From Bacteroidota bacterium (lineage in GTDB: Bacteria > Bacteroidota > Bacteroidia > Bacteroidales > Paludibacteraceae): a stretch of DNA of 64,000 bases. Below the pieces are notes generated by a model, which did not search any database, was not told where the DNA came from, and worked only from the letters and a program-made list of their open reading frames with translations. Of the stretch, positions 33,020-41,312 are shown piece after piece; position 1 is the stretch's first letter, and every line of letters starts with the position of its first letter. Position numbers and translations under genes: made by a program. The DNA lies in NCBI GenBank assembly GCA_017860295.1, contig JAFNAS010000008.1, positions 62,001 to 126,000 on the forward strand. The letters run 5' to 3'.

Positions 33020-34765
33020 TCAATCGATTTCCAGACCAAACTCTTTTTTTAGACGCAATAAGGCCGGATTGGATTCTGCCATTTTGGAGAATTTGTCCTG
33101 AGGGGACATCACCTTGGTATTCTCTTTAGTGATGTCGACAATAATCTCCAGCTTGATGAAATCGTTCATTAGGTTATGCCGGAGAAAAGCAAGCAGCTCG
33201 GACAATATTTCATTGATAGAATTTTCCTGAAGAATCTGGTCGAGAACAAGTTTTAGCTTGTGTTTGTCCTCAATAGAGGGCAGGTTGTTGAGCATGATGT
33301 TTTTGGCATGCGTCTTTTCCGGAATCACTTCGTTGGCAAAGTGTTTCCACGCCTTTTCAAGCGAATCGGCCGAAAAAGGGTTGTCTTGTTTCTCCGTCGT
33401 TGATACTTTGGTCGTGGTGTGTACTACCGTCTTTTCTTGTTGTACAAATGGTTTGGTTATGGAGATACTGATCGGAGGCGGAGTCGACAGCATATTTTTA
33501 TTTACCGGCTTTGCAGTCGGTGTGGCCGGAGCCGCAGCTGTCGGTTTGTTGGGAACGGGTTGTCGCGTTGGTGCGGGGGAAACCTGCGTAACGACCGGTT
33601 GACCCAAATGCATTTCCGGGATCAGTTCGATGGGAGGAAGAATATCCTCTTCACTTAACTCATTTTTTTTTTTGTCCGTCAATTGGCTAAGACGGATTAG
33701 TGTAAGTTCTGTAAGTAGTCGTTTGTTTCGGCTGAGCCTGAAATTCAGATCGCAATCGTTTATGATTGCCAGCGCCGCATACAGAAAATCGGTGGGACAT
33801 CGCTGCGCCTGCGTGGTGTACGATTGTTTGACCGAATCGGCCACTTCGAGTAACTGTACGGTTTCGGTATCCTTACACATCAACACATCACGCAGGTGAG
33901 CGCTGAGACCTCCTACAAAGTTATGGGCATCGAATCCTTTGCTGAGAATCTCGTTGAAGATCAAGAGTGCATCTTTCACTTTGTTTTCAAGAAACATATC
34001 GGTCAGCCGGAAATAGTAGTCGTAATCGAGTACATTGAGATTCTGAATGACTGCCTGATAGGTAATGTTGTTGCCACAAAAACTGACCACCTGATCGAAT
34101 ATTGAAAGCGCATCGCGCATTCCGCCGTCTGCTTTTTGAGCAATGACGTTGAGAGCCTGCGCGTCGGCGGTAATACCTTCCTTTTGAGCAACGTGCCGGA
34201 GATGTTCTACGGTGTCGTTTACGCTGATGCGATTGAAATCGTAAATCTGACAACGCGACAAGATGGTGGGTAGAATTTTATGTTTTTCGGTCGTAGCCAG
34301 AATAAAAATGGCATGGGCCGGCGGCTCTTCCAGCGTTTTCAAAAAAGCGTTGAAAGCCGAAGCCGAAAGCATGTGGACTTCATCGATGATGTAAACACTG
34401 TAGTGCCCTATTTGCGGTGGAATCCGTACCTGATCGATGAGCGTACGAATGTCGTCAACGGAGTTGTTAGAAGCTGCATCGAGTTCGTGTATATTATAGG
34501 AGCGTTGTTCGTTGAAAGCACGGCACGATTCGCATTCGTTGCATGCCTCGAAATCTTCGGTGAGGTGTGCGCAGTTAATCGTTTTTGCAAAAATACGGGC
34601 ACAAGTCGTTTTTCCTACTCCGCGCGGACCACAGAAGAGGTAAGCGTGGGCAAGATGGTTGTTTTTAATCGCATTTTTCAGTGTTGCCGTTAGCGCAGAC
34701 TGACCCACCACCGACATGAAGGTGGCCGGACGATATTTTCGGGCAGAAACGATAAAATTCTCCAT
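33020..34765 (-). CDS. dnaX: DNA polymerase III subunits gamma/tau
   Basis: A 581-residue clamp-loader ATPase. Motifs: Walker A GPRGVGKTTCARIF (about 42-55), a zinc-binding module (about 62-81, with CNECESC), Walker B/DExx DEVHMLS, sensor I ATTEKHKILPTILSRC, and the RFC box region. AAA+ domains I-III end near residue 365, followed by a Pro/Thr-rich linker (about 400-450) and a C-terminal tau region. At codons 364-368 an A11 run encodes D-K-K-K-N; slippage in either direction brings an immediate stop, which suggests production of a gamma form (see the separate feature). The ATG at 34765 (MENFIVSARKYRP) is the family start; an in-frame start at 34816 is rejected. Confidence 0.95.
   Translation of the reverse strand: MENFIVSARKYRPATFMSVVGQSALTATLKNAIKNNHLAHAYLFCGPRGVGKTTCARIFAKTINCAHLTEDFEACNECESCRAFNEQRSYNIHELDAASNNSVDDIRTLIDQVRIPPQIGHYSVYIIDEVHMLSASAFNAFLKTLEEPPAHAIFILATTEKHKILPTILSRCQIYDFNRISVNDTVEHLRHVAQKEGITADAQALNVIAQKADGGMRDALSIFDQVVSFCGNNITYQAVIQNLNVLDYDYYFRLTDMFLENKVKDALLIFNEILSKGFDAHNFVGGLSAHLRDVLMCKDTETVQLLEVADSVKQSYTTQAQRCPTDFLYAALAIINDCDLNFRLSRNKRLLTELTLIRLSQLTDKKKNELSEEDILPPIELIPEMHLGQPVVTQVSPAPTRQPVPNKPTAAAPATPTAKPVNKNMLSTPPPISISITKPFVQQEKTVVHTTTKVSTTEKQDNPFSADSLEKAWKHFANEVIPEKTHAKNIMLNNLPSIEDKHKLKLVLDQILQENSINEILSELLAFLRHNLMNDFIKLEIIVDITKENTKVMSPQDKFSKMAESNPALLRLKKEFGLEID
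33663..33673 (-). other. A11 slippery tract in dnaX (putative gamma-producing slippage site)
   Basis: On the coding strand the sequence is GAC followed by eleven A and TGAG. With one A added (or -1 frameshifting) the reading becomes GAC, four AAA codons, then TGA. With one A lost it becomes GAC, three AAA, ATG, AGT, TAA. Both shifted frames stop within six codons, giving a product of about 368-369 residues that ends just after AAA+ domain III. Comparable dnaX slippage sites are known in E. coli (ribosomal) and Thermus thermophilus (transcriptional). Confidence 0.7.
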
Positions 34766-34845
34766 GTTTTTGTAACGAATTGAAAGCCTTCCCGAATGGT
34801 ATTCAGTTGCCAGCAACGACGGGAGAGCTGCTTCGATATTGGAGG

Positions 34846-34876
34846 CAAATATAGACCAAAAAATTGGAAAGACAAA
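34846..34876 (-). promoter_or_regulatory. Promoter of dnaX
   Basis: TTTG (34873-34876), 19 nt, TATATTTG (34846-34853): a perfect match to the Bacteroidota primary-sigma promoter. Confidence 0.8.
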
Positions 34877-34962
34877 GTCCGTTGAAAAAGTAAAAGTGGT
34901 CGTTTTTGATAGAGTACATTTAAAAATGTACTATCTTTACAGCCGAATTCAAACTTATATTT

Positions 34963-35505
34963 ATGCTCTACAAATTCCTTATTCTATCAGACGAAGTGGA
35001 CGATTTTATGCGTGAAATTACCATTGATGCAAGTGCTACTTTTTTTGATTTGCACAATGCTATTTTAGACTCCGTCGGCTATGAAAAAGATCAGATTACC
35101 TCTTTTTTTCTCTGCGATGACTCGTGGGAGAAACAACAAGAGATTACGCTGATTGAAATGGAAACCAGCTCCGAATACGATAATTTGGTAATGGATACTA
35201 CTGTGCTTGAGGACTATGTTACCGAAGAAAAACAGAAGCTTCTCTATTATTTCGATTTGATGGCCGATCGTGCATTTTTTATTACGATGCAGGAACTGAT
35301 TCCACGACAAGACAGCGATAAGGCTGTATGTACCCGCTCCGAAGGCCAGCCTCCGAAGCAGAATATTGATTTTGATACTGTCACCGTTGCTCAGTCTACA
35401 GGAGATATCGATGAACAATTTTATGGCGATGAGGAGTTTGACGCCGAAGAACTGGATAGCGAAGGATTCGGCGATGTCAATTTTGAAGAAGAGTCGCCGC
35501 GTTAA
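34963..35505 (+). CDS. Plasmid pRiA4b ORF-3/TnpR-passenger-like domain protein
   Basis: A 180-residue cytoplasmic protein. The N-terminal domain (about 1-110) has the pRiA4b ORF-3-like pattern: MLYKFLILSDEVDDFMREITIDASATFFDLHNAILDSVGY, then SFFLCDDSWEKQQEITL and LLYYFDLMADRAFFI. The C-terminal 60 residues are highly acidic (DEEFDAEELDSEGFGD). Databases often name this group 'IS1096 element passenger TnpR family', but no transposase or repeats lie nearby, so mobility is not implied. It is a common chromosomal gene in Bacteroidota, of unknown role. Confidence 0.75.
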   Translation: MLYKFLILSDEVDDFMREITIDASATFFDLHNAILDSVGYEKDQITSFFLCDDSWEKQQEITLIEMETSSEYDNLVMDTTVLEDYVTEEKQKLLYYFDLMADRAFFITMQELIPRQDSDKAVCTRSEGQPPKQNIDFDTVTVAQSTGDIDEQFYGDEEFDAEELDSEGFGDVNFEEESPR

Positions 35506-35532
35506 GCAGCAACCGGATAAATAAAAAACAGA

Positions 35533-35572
35533 GGGTAATACTGACAAAAAGTTGGTATTGCCCATTTTTTTT
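35533..35572 (+). terminator. Terminator after the TnpR-like gene
   Basis: The 9-bp stem GGGTAATAC with GTATTGCCC is followed by ATTTTTTTT. Confidence 0.85.
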
Positions 35573-35635
35573 GACGGAAAGGAGTTGATTTTGTATATAT
35601 TTTCGTAAAAATGATCGCCGTTCTGTTTTTTCGTT

Positions 35636-35643
35636 TAACTTTG
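35636..35643 (+). promoter_or_regulatory. Probable -7 box of the M13 peptidase gene
   Basis: TAACTTTG matches TAnnTTTG and lies 84 nt before the ATG. No -33 element is seen at standard spacing. Confidence 0.45.
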
Positions 35644-35727
35644 CAGGTCGATTTATCTCAATACTATTGTCGTGTTGAGAATGATTGACACTCTTGGATT
35701 CATTATTTACATTAAATTTTTTGACGA

Positions 35728-37773
35728 ATGAAGAAATGTGTAATTCTGGCAGGTTGTGCTCTTGCCCTCTTTACAGCTTCCAAACCTGCTCCGTCGACGG
35801 AACAGACGTCCGGAATAGATCGTGCCAATATGGACATGACGGCGAATCCGGCAAATGATTTTTACCGGTATGCTTGTGGCGGCTGGATGCAAAAACATCC
35901 GTTGACGGCAGAGTATGCCCGCTATGGCAGTTTTGATCAATTGAACGAAGAAAATCAGACAAAATTGAAGAATCTGATTACAGGAGTCTCCAAGCAACAA
36001 AATGCTCCCGGCTCGATTCCGGATAAAATAGCCACATTGTACCAGCTTGGAATGGATAGCGTGAAATTGCAACAGCAAGGTGGCGCTCCGATTAAGCCGT
36101 TGCTGACAGCTATAGCTAAGCTTTCTACCCGGAAAGAGTTACAGAAAGAGCTGATTACACTGCATAAAAATGGAATTTTTCCCTTCTTCGATTTGACAAC
36201 CGAAGCCGATTATACAAATAGTAAGATGACGATAGCCTGGCTGTATCAGGGCGGTACAGGTATGGGAGAACGAAGCTACTATCTGGACAACGATGAGCGT
36301 ACCAAAGAGATCAGGGCTAAGTATCAGGAGATGATGACAAAGCTCTTCAACCTGTCGGGTTATGCTAAACTGGTAAAAATGCCGGCAAGCAAACTGACCG
36401 CAGAGGTGATGGGATTAGAAACGGAATTAGCCAAAGCCTCTTTTGACCGGGTGACTTTGCGCGATCCGCACAAAAACTTCAACAAGATGGATCTCTCCAA
36501 ATTGGTTGCAATAACTCCTGATGTTGATTTTGCCACCTATTTCAAGAGTGTCGGTTTGCCCGATCTGAAAAGTCTGAATGTTGCGCAGCCTCAATTTATC
36601 AAAGAGGTTCAGAATATTTTCAAAACAACAAAACCGGAAATCGTTAAGGCATATTTCGCGTGGTATGTAATCAACACGGCAGCACCCTATTTGAGCAGCG
36701 ATTTCGTAACCGCTAACTTTGCTTTCTACGGCAAAGCAATGTCGGGTCGCGAAGTAATGCGTCCGCGCTGGAAACGTGTGGTAACGACTATCAACGGAAC
36801 ACTTGGTGAAGCAGTAGGCCAAATGTATGTGGAAAAATATTTTCCGCCGGCAGCTAAAAAACGCATGTTGGAACTGGTTCACAATCTGCAGGATGCCTTT
36901 GCACAACGCATTCAGGCTTCGGAATGGATGGCGCAGGAGACCAAAAATACCGCAATTTCCAAACTGAAAGCTATTCATATTAAGATCGGTTATCCCGATA
37001 AATGGCGCGATTACAGTAAACTTCAGATCGCTTCCGATAGCTATTTTGCCAATATCCTGCGTTCTAATCAATTCGATGTTGCCTATATGCTTAACAAGGT
37101 AGATAAACCTACCGATGTAAACGAATGGTTGATGACACCTCAGACTGTGAATGCCTACTATCAACCGACGACCAATGAAATCTGCTTCCCGGCTGCAATT
37201 CTGCAACCTCCTTTCTTCAACCAACAGGCCGACGATGCTGCCAACTATGGTGCTATCGGGGTGGTTATCGGTCATGAAATGACTCACGGCTTCGATGATG
37301 AAGGCCGTCAGTACGATTTAACTGGTAACCTGAAAGACTGGTGGCAACCCGAAGATTCGAAGAAATTCGACGAACGGGCCAAAGTGTTGTCCGACTATTT
37401 CAGTAACATTGAGGTGGTTCCCGGTACCAAGGCTAATGGTCAACTGACACTGGGCGAAAATCTTGCTGATAACGGAGGTCTTCATATTTCGTATATCGCT
37501 ATGCAAAATGCAATGAAAAAAGGAGATATTAATTCGGATAAAATGGATAATTTTACTCCGGCACAGCGTTTCTTTATCGCTTACGCTACGGTGTGGGCAA
37601 GCAATATCCGTGATCAGGAAAAAGTTCGTTTGACAAAGACCGATCCGCATTCGCTGGCTCAATGGCGTGTCAACGGTACATTGCCGCATATCGATATGTT
37701 TCTCGATGCTTTCAACGTTAAAGACGGAGACAAAATGTATCTGCCGAAAGAAAAACAAGCTCTGATTTGGTAA
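35728..37773 (+). CDS. M13-family zinc metallopeptidase (PepO/neprilysin-like)
   Basis: A 681-residue secreted or periplasmic endopeptidase. The N-terminus has a signal sequence (MKKCVILAGCALALFTA); the Cys at residue 10 within it could serve as a lipobox, though not an ideal one. The M13 N-domain starts at DFYRYACGGWMQKHP (about 46-60). The catalytic site is HEMTH (H516, E517, H520), with the third ligand E577 in GENLADNGGL, and NAYYQPTTNEICFPAAILQPPFF (about 475-497) is the family substrate-binding strand. M13 enzymes cleave small peptides. The gene stands alone between two terminators. Confidence 0.94.
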   Translation: MKKCVILAGCALALFTASKPAPSTEQTSGIDRANMDMTANPANDFYRYACGGWMQKHPLTAEYARYGSFDQLNEENQTKLKNLITGVSKQQNAPGSIPDKIATLYQLGMDSVKLQQQGGAPIKPLLTAIAKLSTRKELQKELITLHKNGIFPFFDLTTEADYTNSKMTIAWLYQGGTGMGERSYYLDNDERTKEIRAKYQEMMTKLFNLSGYAKLVKMPASKLTAEVMGLETELAKASFDRVTLRDPHKNFNKMDLSKLVAITPDVDFATYFKSVGLPDLKSLNVAQPQFIKEVQNIFKTTKPEIVKAYFAWYVINTAAPYLSSDFVTANFAFYGKAMSGREVMRPRWKRVVTTINGTLGEAVGQMYVEKYFPPAAKKRMLELVHNLQDAFAQRIQASEWMAQETKNTAISKLKAIHIKIGYPDKWRDYSKLQIASDSYFANILRSNQFDVAYMLNKVDKPTDVNEWLMTPQTVNAYYQPTTNEICFPAAILQPPFFNQQADDAANYGAIGVVIGHEMTHGFDDEGRQYDLTGNLKDWWQPEDSKKFDERAKVLSDYFSNIEVVPGTKANGQLTLGENLADNGGLHISYIAMQNAMKKGDINSDKMDNFTPAQRFFIAYATVWASNIRDQEKVRLTKTDPHSLAQWRVNGTLPHIDMFLDAFNVKDGDKMYLPKEKQALIW

Positions 37774-37833
37774 CCGGTAAAATGAGTTTTGGGAACGTTA
37801 ATGTGTTCTGAAAAGCCAAAACCTTTAGATAAG

Positions 37834-37877
37834 CTCTCCGACTATGCATGCCGATTGCAGAGTCGGAGAGTTTTTTT
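37834..37877 (+). terminator. Terminator after the M13 peptidase gene
   Basis: The 10-bp stem CTCTCCGACT with AGTCGGAGAG is followed by TTTTTTT. Confidence 0.9.
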
Positions 37878-37980
37878 GATACCGATCTCAATAAAGAGTA
37901 CCCGGAAGTGTATAATTTGCCATTTTTTGTAGTATATTTTCGACATCAAAGAAACAAAAAATAAAAGGAGATAATTCCAG

Positions 37981-38610
37981 ATGAAAACGTCAATTCCATT
38001 AATCATTACCATCAGTCGTCAGTTAGGGAGTGGAGGTGCTGCTGTTGGTCAGCAACTGGCCGAGAAATTAAATATCCGTTGCGTTAACCGTGAAATTGTA
38101 AGCAGGGCAGCAAAAAAGCTCTCTGTGATGGAGCAAGAACTGGACGAACGGGACGAGAAAATGCAATCGTTTTGGAAATCATTTTTTCAGTTCAATGCTC
38201 TGGCAACCGAGGTAGCGTTTCCTCCCGGTACACGCATCACAACCACGGGCGAGGTGTTTAGGGTAGAGAGTGAAATTCTGCAACATGTCGCCAAAGAAGA
38301 ATCGGCCGTAATTATCGGACGGTGCGGATACGCAATTTTGAAAGATTATCCGAATCTGATTACGGTCTATCTTCATGCCGATAAGGCATTTCGCGTCGAC
38401 CGCATTGCTCATGATGGCACTATGACCACTGAAGAAGCGAGTGAGGTGATAGAAAAAAACGATAAAGAGAGAGGCCTTTACATTGAAACATTTACCGGAA
38501 ATAAGTGGAGCGATGCCCGCCATTTCGATCTTTGTATCGATACTGGCAAAATTGGCATCGATAAAGCGGTGGAGATTATTTTGAACTATGTAAAATTGAG
38601 GTGCTCATAG
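37981..38610 (+). CDS. Cytidylate-kinase-like P-loop protein
   Basis: A 209-residue nucleotide-kinase-fold protein. The P-loop is ISRQLGSGGAAVGQQLAEKL (about 11-30), followed by CVNREIVSRAAKKL, a central lid-like region, VIIGRCGYAILKDYP (about 104-118), and VDRIAHDGTMTTEEASEVIEKND (about 132-154). These match the 'cytidylate kinase-like' family (Cytidylate_kin2), whose substrate is mostly undefined; true Cmk is a different, shorter-lid enzyme. An AAGGAG at 37965-37970 lies 10 nt before the ATG, a strong Shine-Dalgarno that is unusual in this lineage. Confidence 0.82.
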   Translation: MKTSIPLIITISRQLGSGGAAVGQQLAEKLNIRCVNREIVSRAAKKLSVMEQELDERDEKMQSFWKSFFQFNALATEVAFPPGTRITTTGEVFRVESEILQHVAKEESAVIIGRCGYAILKDYPNLITVYLHADKAFRVDRIAHDGTMTTEEASEVIEKNDKERGLYIETFTGNKWSDARHFDLCIDTGKIGIDKAVEIILNYVKLRCS

Positions 38611-38614
38611 TACA

Positions 38615-38646
38615 TTTGGAAGTGGAATAACTTCTTGTTATCTTTG
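38615..38646 (+). promoter_or_regulatory. Promoter of the uncharacterised lipoprotein gene
   Basis: TTTG (38615-38618), 20 nt, TATCTTTG (38639-38646). The leader to the ATG at 38743 is about 90 nt. Confidence 0.75.
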
Positions 38647-38742
38647 TTGACAAGTGATACCTGCCATCCGTTCAACGCGTAAGAGTAATACTGGGCAGAT
38701 CTCTTTTTTTGAGTAAATCAATAACCACAAGAAGTTCTTCGT

Positions 38743-39759
38743 ATGCGTAAATTTTTATTCCCATTTATTTTAGCATCAACAATCGTTGCCGGCGGCTGTA
38801 TGCAAAGCGGCAAGTCGGCGCCAGTATCTAAAAGTGCTGATAAAACAGTGCTTCGCGAAGCTTCGGTGTCTGAACTGGTCGACACGGTGGAATACAATAA
38901 AAAACTGGTTACACTTGCCAATGGCGACACTACCGGGCGCTGGCCGGTAAAACACCTTCCGTATCCGATGAAGGGGGCTATTTTTCCCTACAAACGTATT
39001 GTGGCTTATTACGGTAATCTTTACTCGAAAAAGATGGGGGTACTGGGCGAATATGCTCCGGATACCTTATGGGAGATGCTTCGGAAAGAGATGAAAGCAT
39101 GGGAGGCTGCCGATCCCTCTACACCGGTTGTGCCGGCAATTCATTACATTGCTGTGGTAGCACAGGGCAACCCGGGCAAAGATGGCAAATACCGTATGCG
39201 GATGCCGGCGCATCAGATCGATTCTGCCCTGGCGATTGCTAAAATGGGAAATGCCATCGTGTTTCTGGATATACAGGTGGCTCTCAGCAATCTGAAAAAT
39301 GAAGTTCCGCTACTGGAATCGTATTTGAAATTACCGAATGTGCACTTGGCCATCGATCCGGAATTTTCGATGAAAAACGGCAGTTTGCCCGGCAAGAAGA
39401 TCGGAACCTTCGATGCTGAGGATGTAAATTATTGTTCCGGTTATCTGACCGATCTTGTAAAAAAATACAATCTTCCGACCAAAATATTGGTTGTGCACCG
39501 TTTTACTCAGGGAATGGTAACCAATTACAAACAGATAAAGCATCATCAGGAGGTACAGTTGGTGATGAATATGGATGGGTGGGGAGCTCCTGTGCTCAAG
39601 CACGATACCTACAAGCAATATGTATATCGCGAACCGGTACAGTTTGCCGGATTCAAACTTTTCTACAAAAACGATCTGAAACGGCCACCACACCAAATGC
39701 TTACGCCGGAAGATCTGGTGAAGCTCAAACCCAAGCCTATCTATATTCAGTATCAGTAA
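38743..39759 (+). CDS. Uncharacterised lipoprotein, probable TIM-barrel-like fold
   Basis: A 338-residue lipoprotein with lipobox VAGGC (Cys at about 19). Conserved-looking blocks: KRIVAYYGNLYSKKMGVLGE (about 83-102), VVPAIHYIAVVAQGNPGKDGKYRMRMP (about 127-153), IVFLDIQVALSN (about 167-178), LAIDPEFSMK (about 204-213), KILVVHRFTQGMV (about 245-257), LVMNMDGWGAP (about 270-280), and PIYIQYQ at the end. Strand ends carrying acidic or aromatic residues (DIQ, DPEF, HRF, MDGWG) are arranged like a (beta/alpha)8 barrel. I recall similar proteins in actinobacteria, also uncharacterised. A hydrolase role is possible but not shown. Confidence 0.65.
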   Translation: MRKFLFPFILASTIVAGGCMQSGKSAPVSKSADKTVLREASVSELVDTVEYNKKLVTLANGDTTGRWPVKHLPYPMKGAIFPYKRIVAYYGNLYSKKMGVLGEYAPDTLWEMLRKEMKAWEAADPSTPVVPAIHYIAVVAQGNPGKDGKYRMRMPAHQIDSALAIAKMGNAIVFLDIQVALSNLKNEVPLLESYLKLPNVHLAIDPEFSMKNGSLPGKKIGTFDAEDVNYCSGYLTDLVKKYNLPTKILVVHRFTQGMVTNYKQIKHHQEVQLVMNMDGWGAPVLKHDTYKQYVYREPVQFAGFKLFYKNDLKRPPHQMLTPEDLVKLKPKPIYIQYQ

Positions 39760-39775
39760 AACGTTTGGAAAAGAG

Positions 39776-40450
39776 ATGTTGATAGCTGATTTTGACAAAA
39801 TTAAAGCTCAATTAGGCTTCGAAGAGGGAATTCACGGCAAAGAGGAGTATTTCAATTCGGTAGTCCTTGTGTTGTTGGTTCCGATAGATGGAGAGTATCA
39901 TTTTGTCTTTGAGAAACGGGCAGCTGATATCCGGCAGGGTGGAGAAATCTGTTTTCCCGGAGGTAAAATAGATGAAGCCGATACGTCGCTCGAACAGGTT
40001 GCCTTGCGCGAAACCTATGAAGAGATGGGTATCCCGGCCGAAAAAATTGAAATTATCGGGCGTGTCAATACGTTGGTGGCACCGATGGGTGTAACGGTAG
40101 ACGCGTTTGTGGGTATTGCCGATATTTCGCTCGACGACCTCTCGGTCAATGCGCAGGAGGTGGAACGGGTCATTACGTTGCCGGTCTCCTATTTTCTGAC
40201 TCACAGCCCCGAACGGTATAATGTGAAGGTAGAGGTGCACTCAACAACGGTAGATGCAGCAACCGGAGAACAAATTGTTTTGTTACCCGTAGAGCAGTTG
40301 GGTTTGCCCGAACGCTATAAGACACCTTGGGGAAATTATCTCTACAAAGTGTTGGCGTATCCTACCGGTCAGGGTGTTATCTGGGGAATTACAGCTCGTA
40401 TTGTAAATGATGTCGCCGAAAAAATTTCAAAAATAGCGAGTAGTATCTGA
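39776..40450 (+). CDS. Nudix hydrolase, CoA-pyrophosphatase (NudL)-like
   Basis: A 224-residue pyrophosphohydrolase. The Nudix box is complete: GGKIDEADTSLEQVALRETYEEMG, with the REtxEE core near residues 80-86. Upstream are VLLVPIDGEYHFVFEKRAADIRQGGEICFPGG (about 23-54); the 'RxxxxxxxQGGEICFPGG' form is typical of the NudL/CoA diphosphatase group. The C-terminal part has the family's WGITARIVND (about 203-212). It begins 16 nt after the lipoprotein gene and is probably in the same operon. Confidence 0.88.
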   Translation: MLIADFDKIKAQLGFEEGIHGKEEYFNSVVLVLLVPIDGEYHFVFEKRAADIRQGGEICFPGGKIDEADTSLEQVALRETYEEMGIPAEKIEIIGRVNTLVAPMGVTVDAFVGIADISLDDLSVNAQEVERVITLPVSYFLTHSPERYNVKVEVHSTTVDAATGEQIVLLPVEQLGLPERYKTPWGNYLYKVLAYPTGQGVIWGITARIVNDVAEKISKIASSI

Positions 40451-40462
40451 TTGATACTCTCA

Positions 40463-41296
40463 TTAGCTTTTCTTCTCAAAAGTTTTGTGCATGGCTTTTA
40501 TCAAGCCTTGTGGAGTCCATGCCGGAGCCACCATTCTTCTCACTGTTTGTAACGGATAAACCGAATCGCGCTTCGAGATAAGAATAAACGATATCTTCAT
40601 CTGCTTGTTCAGCTCTTCGGTAGCCTGGTGATTCCAGATTCCGTAAGGATATGCCAGATAATCAACAGGTTTGCCCGTAATGCTTTCCAATCCCTTTTTC
40701 GGGTCGGTTACCTCTTTCTTCCAGTCTGCCGCTTCTTTGTATTTGGTTACCATCGTATGATCCCAGGTGTGTAAGGCGACGGTATGTCCCGCTTTGGCCA
40801 ACTGCGCGATCTGATCCTTGGTCATATAATTCTTCTTGTTGTAGGTGATGGTCATGATAAAGAAGACGCCTTTGAAGTGGTATTTTTCGAGCACCGGCGC
40901 CGCAATGGTGGCATGTTCCACGCGTGAGTCGTCGAAAGTGATCATCACTGGTTTTGACGGCAGCGTTTCGTTATGAGCCAGGTAGCCGTAGAGCTGATCG
41001 GGTAGAATGGCGTGGTAACCGCTGTCGGCAAGCGCACGTATTTGGGCCTCAAATAGTGCCGGACTTACCGTGTAATCGTCTTTTCTCCCGTCTTCAATGC
41101 GGTGGTAACAGAGGATCGGCACTTCGGTTTTGGCCAGTATGGCTGCTGCATTGTTTATCGTCTCATGCTGCGTAGGGCGATCCTGAACAGTTGGAGGAGT
41201 AGCACCCGATTTGTTACTGCCGGATGAAGGATTACAGGCCGTCAGGATAGATCCTGTAAGACAGGCAAGAATATAAAAAACCGATCGTTTATCCAT
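40463..41296 (-). CDS. Polysaccharide deacetylase-family lipoprotein (NodB domain)
   Basis: A 277-residue lipoprotein with lipobox LTAC (Cys at about 21). The NodB domain runs from about 55 to 250: VPILCYHRIEDG (about 58-69), motif 1 MITFDDS (about 115-121, metal/base Asp pair), motif 2 HTWDH (zinc-binding His pair, about 173-177), and YLAYPYGIWN (about 212-221). The family removes acetyl groups from amino sugars in peptidoglycan, chitin or exopolysaccharide. It is the last gene of a long envelope operon, 16 nt after a GT2 glycosyltransferase, so action on a cell-surface polysaccharide is plausible. Confidence 0.86.
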   Translation of the reverse strand: MDKRSVFYILACLTGSILTACNPSSGSNKSGATPPTVQDRPTQHETINNAAAILAKTEVPILCYHRIEDGRKDDYTVSPALFEAQIRALADSGYHAILPDQLYGYLAHNETLPSKPVMITFDDSRVEHATIAAPVLEKYHFKGVFFIMTITYNKKNYMTKDQIAQLAKAGHTVALHTWDHTMVTKYKEAADWKKEVTDPKKGLESITGKPVDYLAYPYGIWNHQATEELNKQMKISFILISKRDSVYPLQTVRRMVAPAWTPQGLIKAMHKTFEKKS

Positions 41297-41312
41297 TTTG
41301 AAGAAATTAAAA

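Noticed and set aside
34766-34816. Upstream extension of dnaX
   Set aside because: The added residues do not match the conserved DnaX N-terminus, which begins at the ATG at 34765.
34963-35505. Mobile-element gene (TnpR/IS1096 passenger name)
   Set aside because: No transposase, inverted repeats or target duplication nearby; the name comes from database history.
36427-37287. 286-codon open frame antisense to the M13 peptidase gene
   Set aside because: It lies wholly inside a clear metallopeptidase gene with intact catalytic motifs, has no family resemblance and an improbable composition.
39756-39766. AAACGTTT motif as a third LacI operator
   Set aside because: It lacks the flanking palindrome and lies at the junction of a lipoprotein and a Nudix gene unrelated to sugar use.
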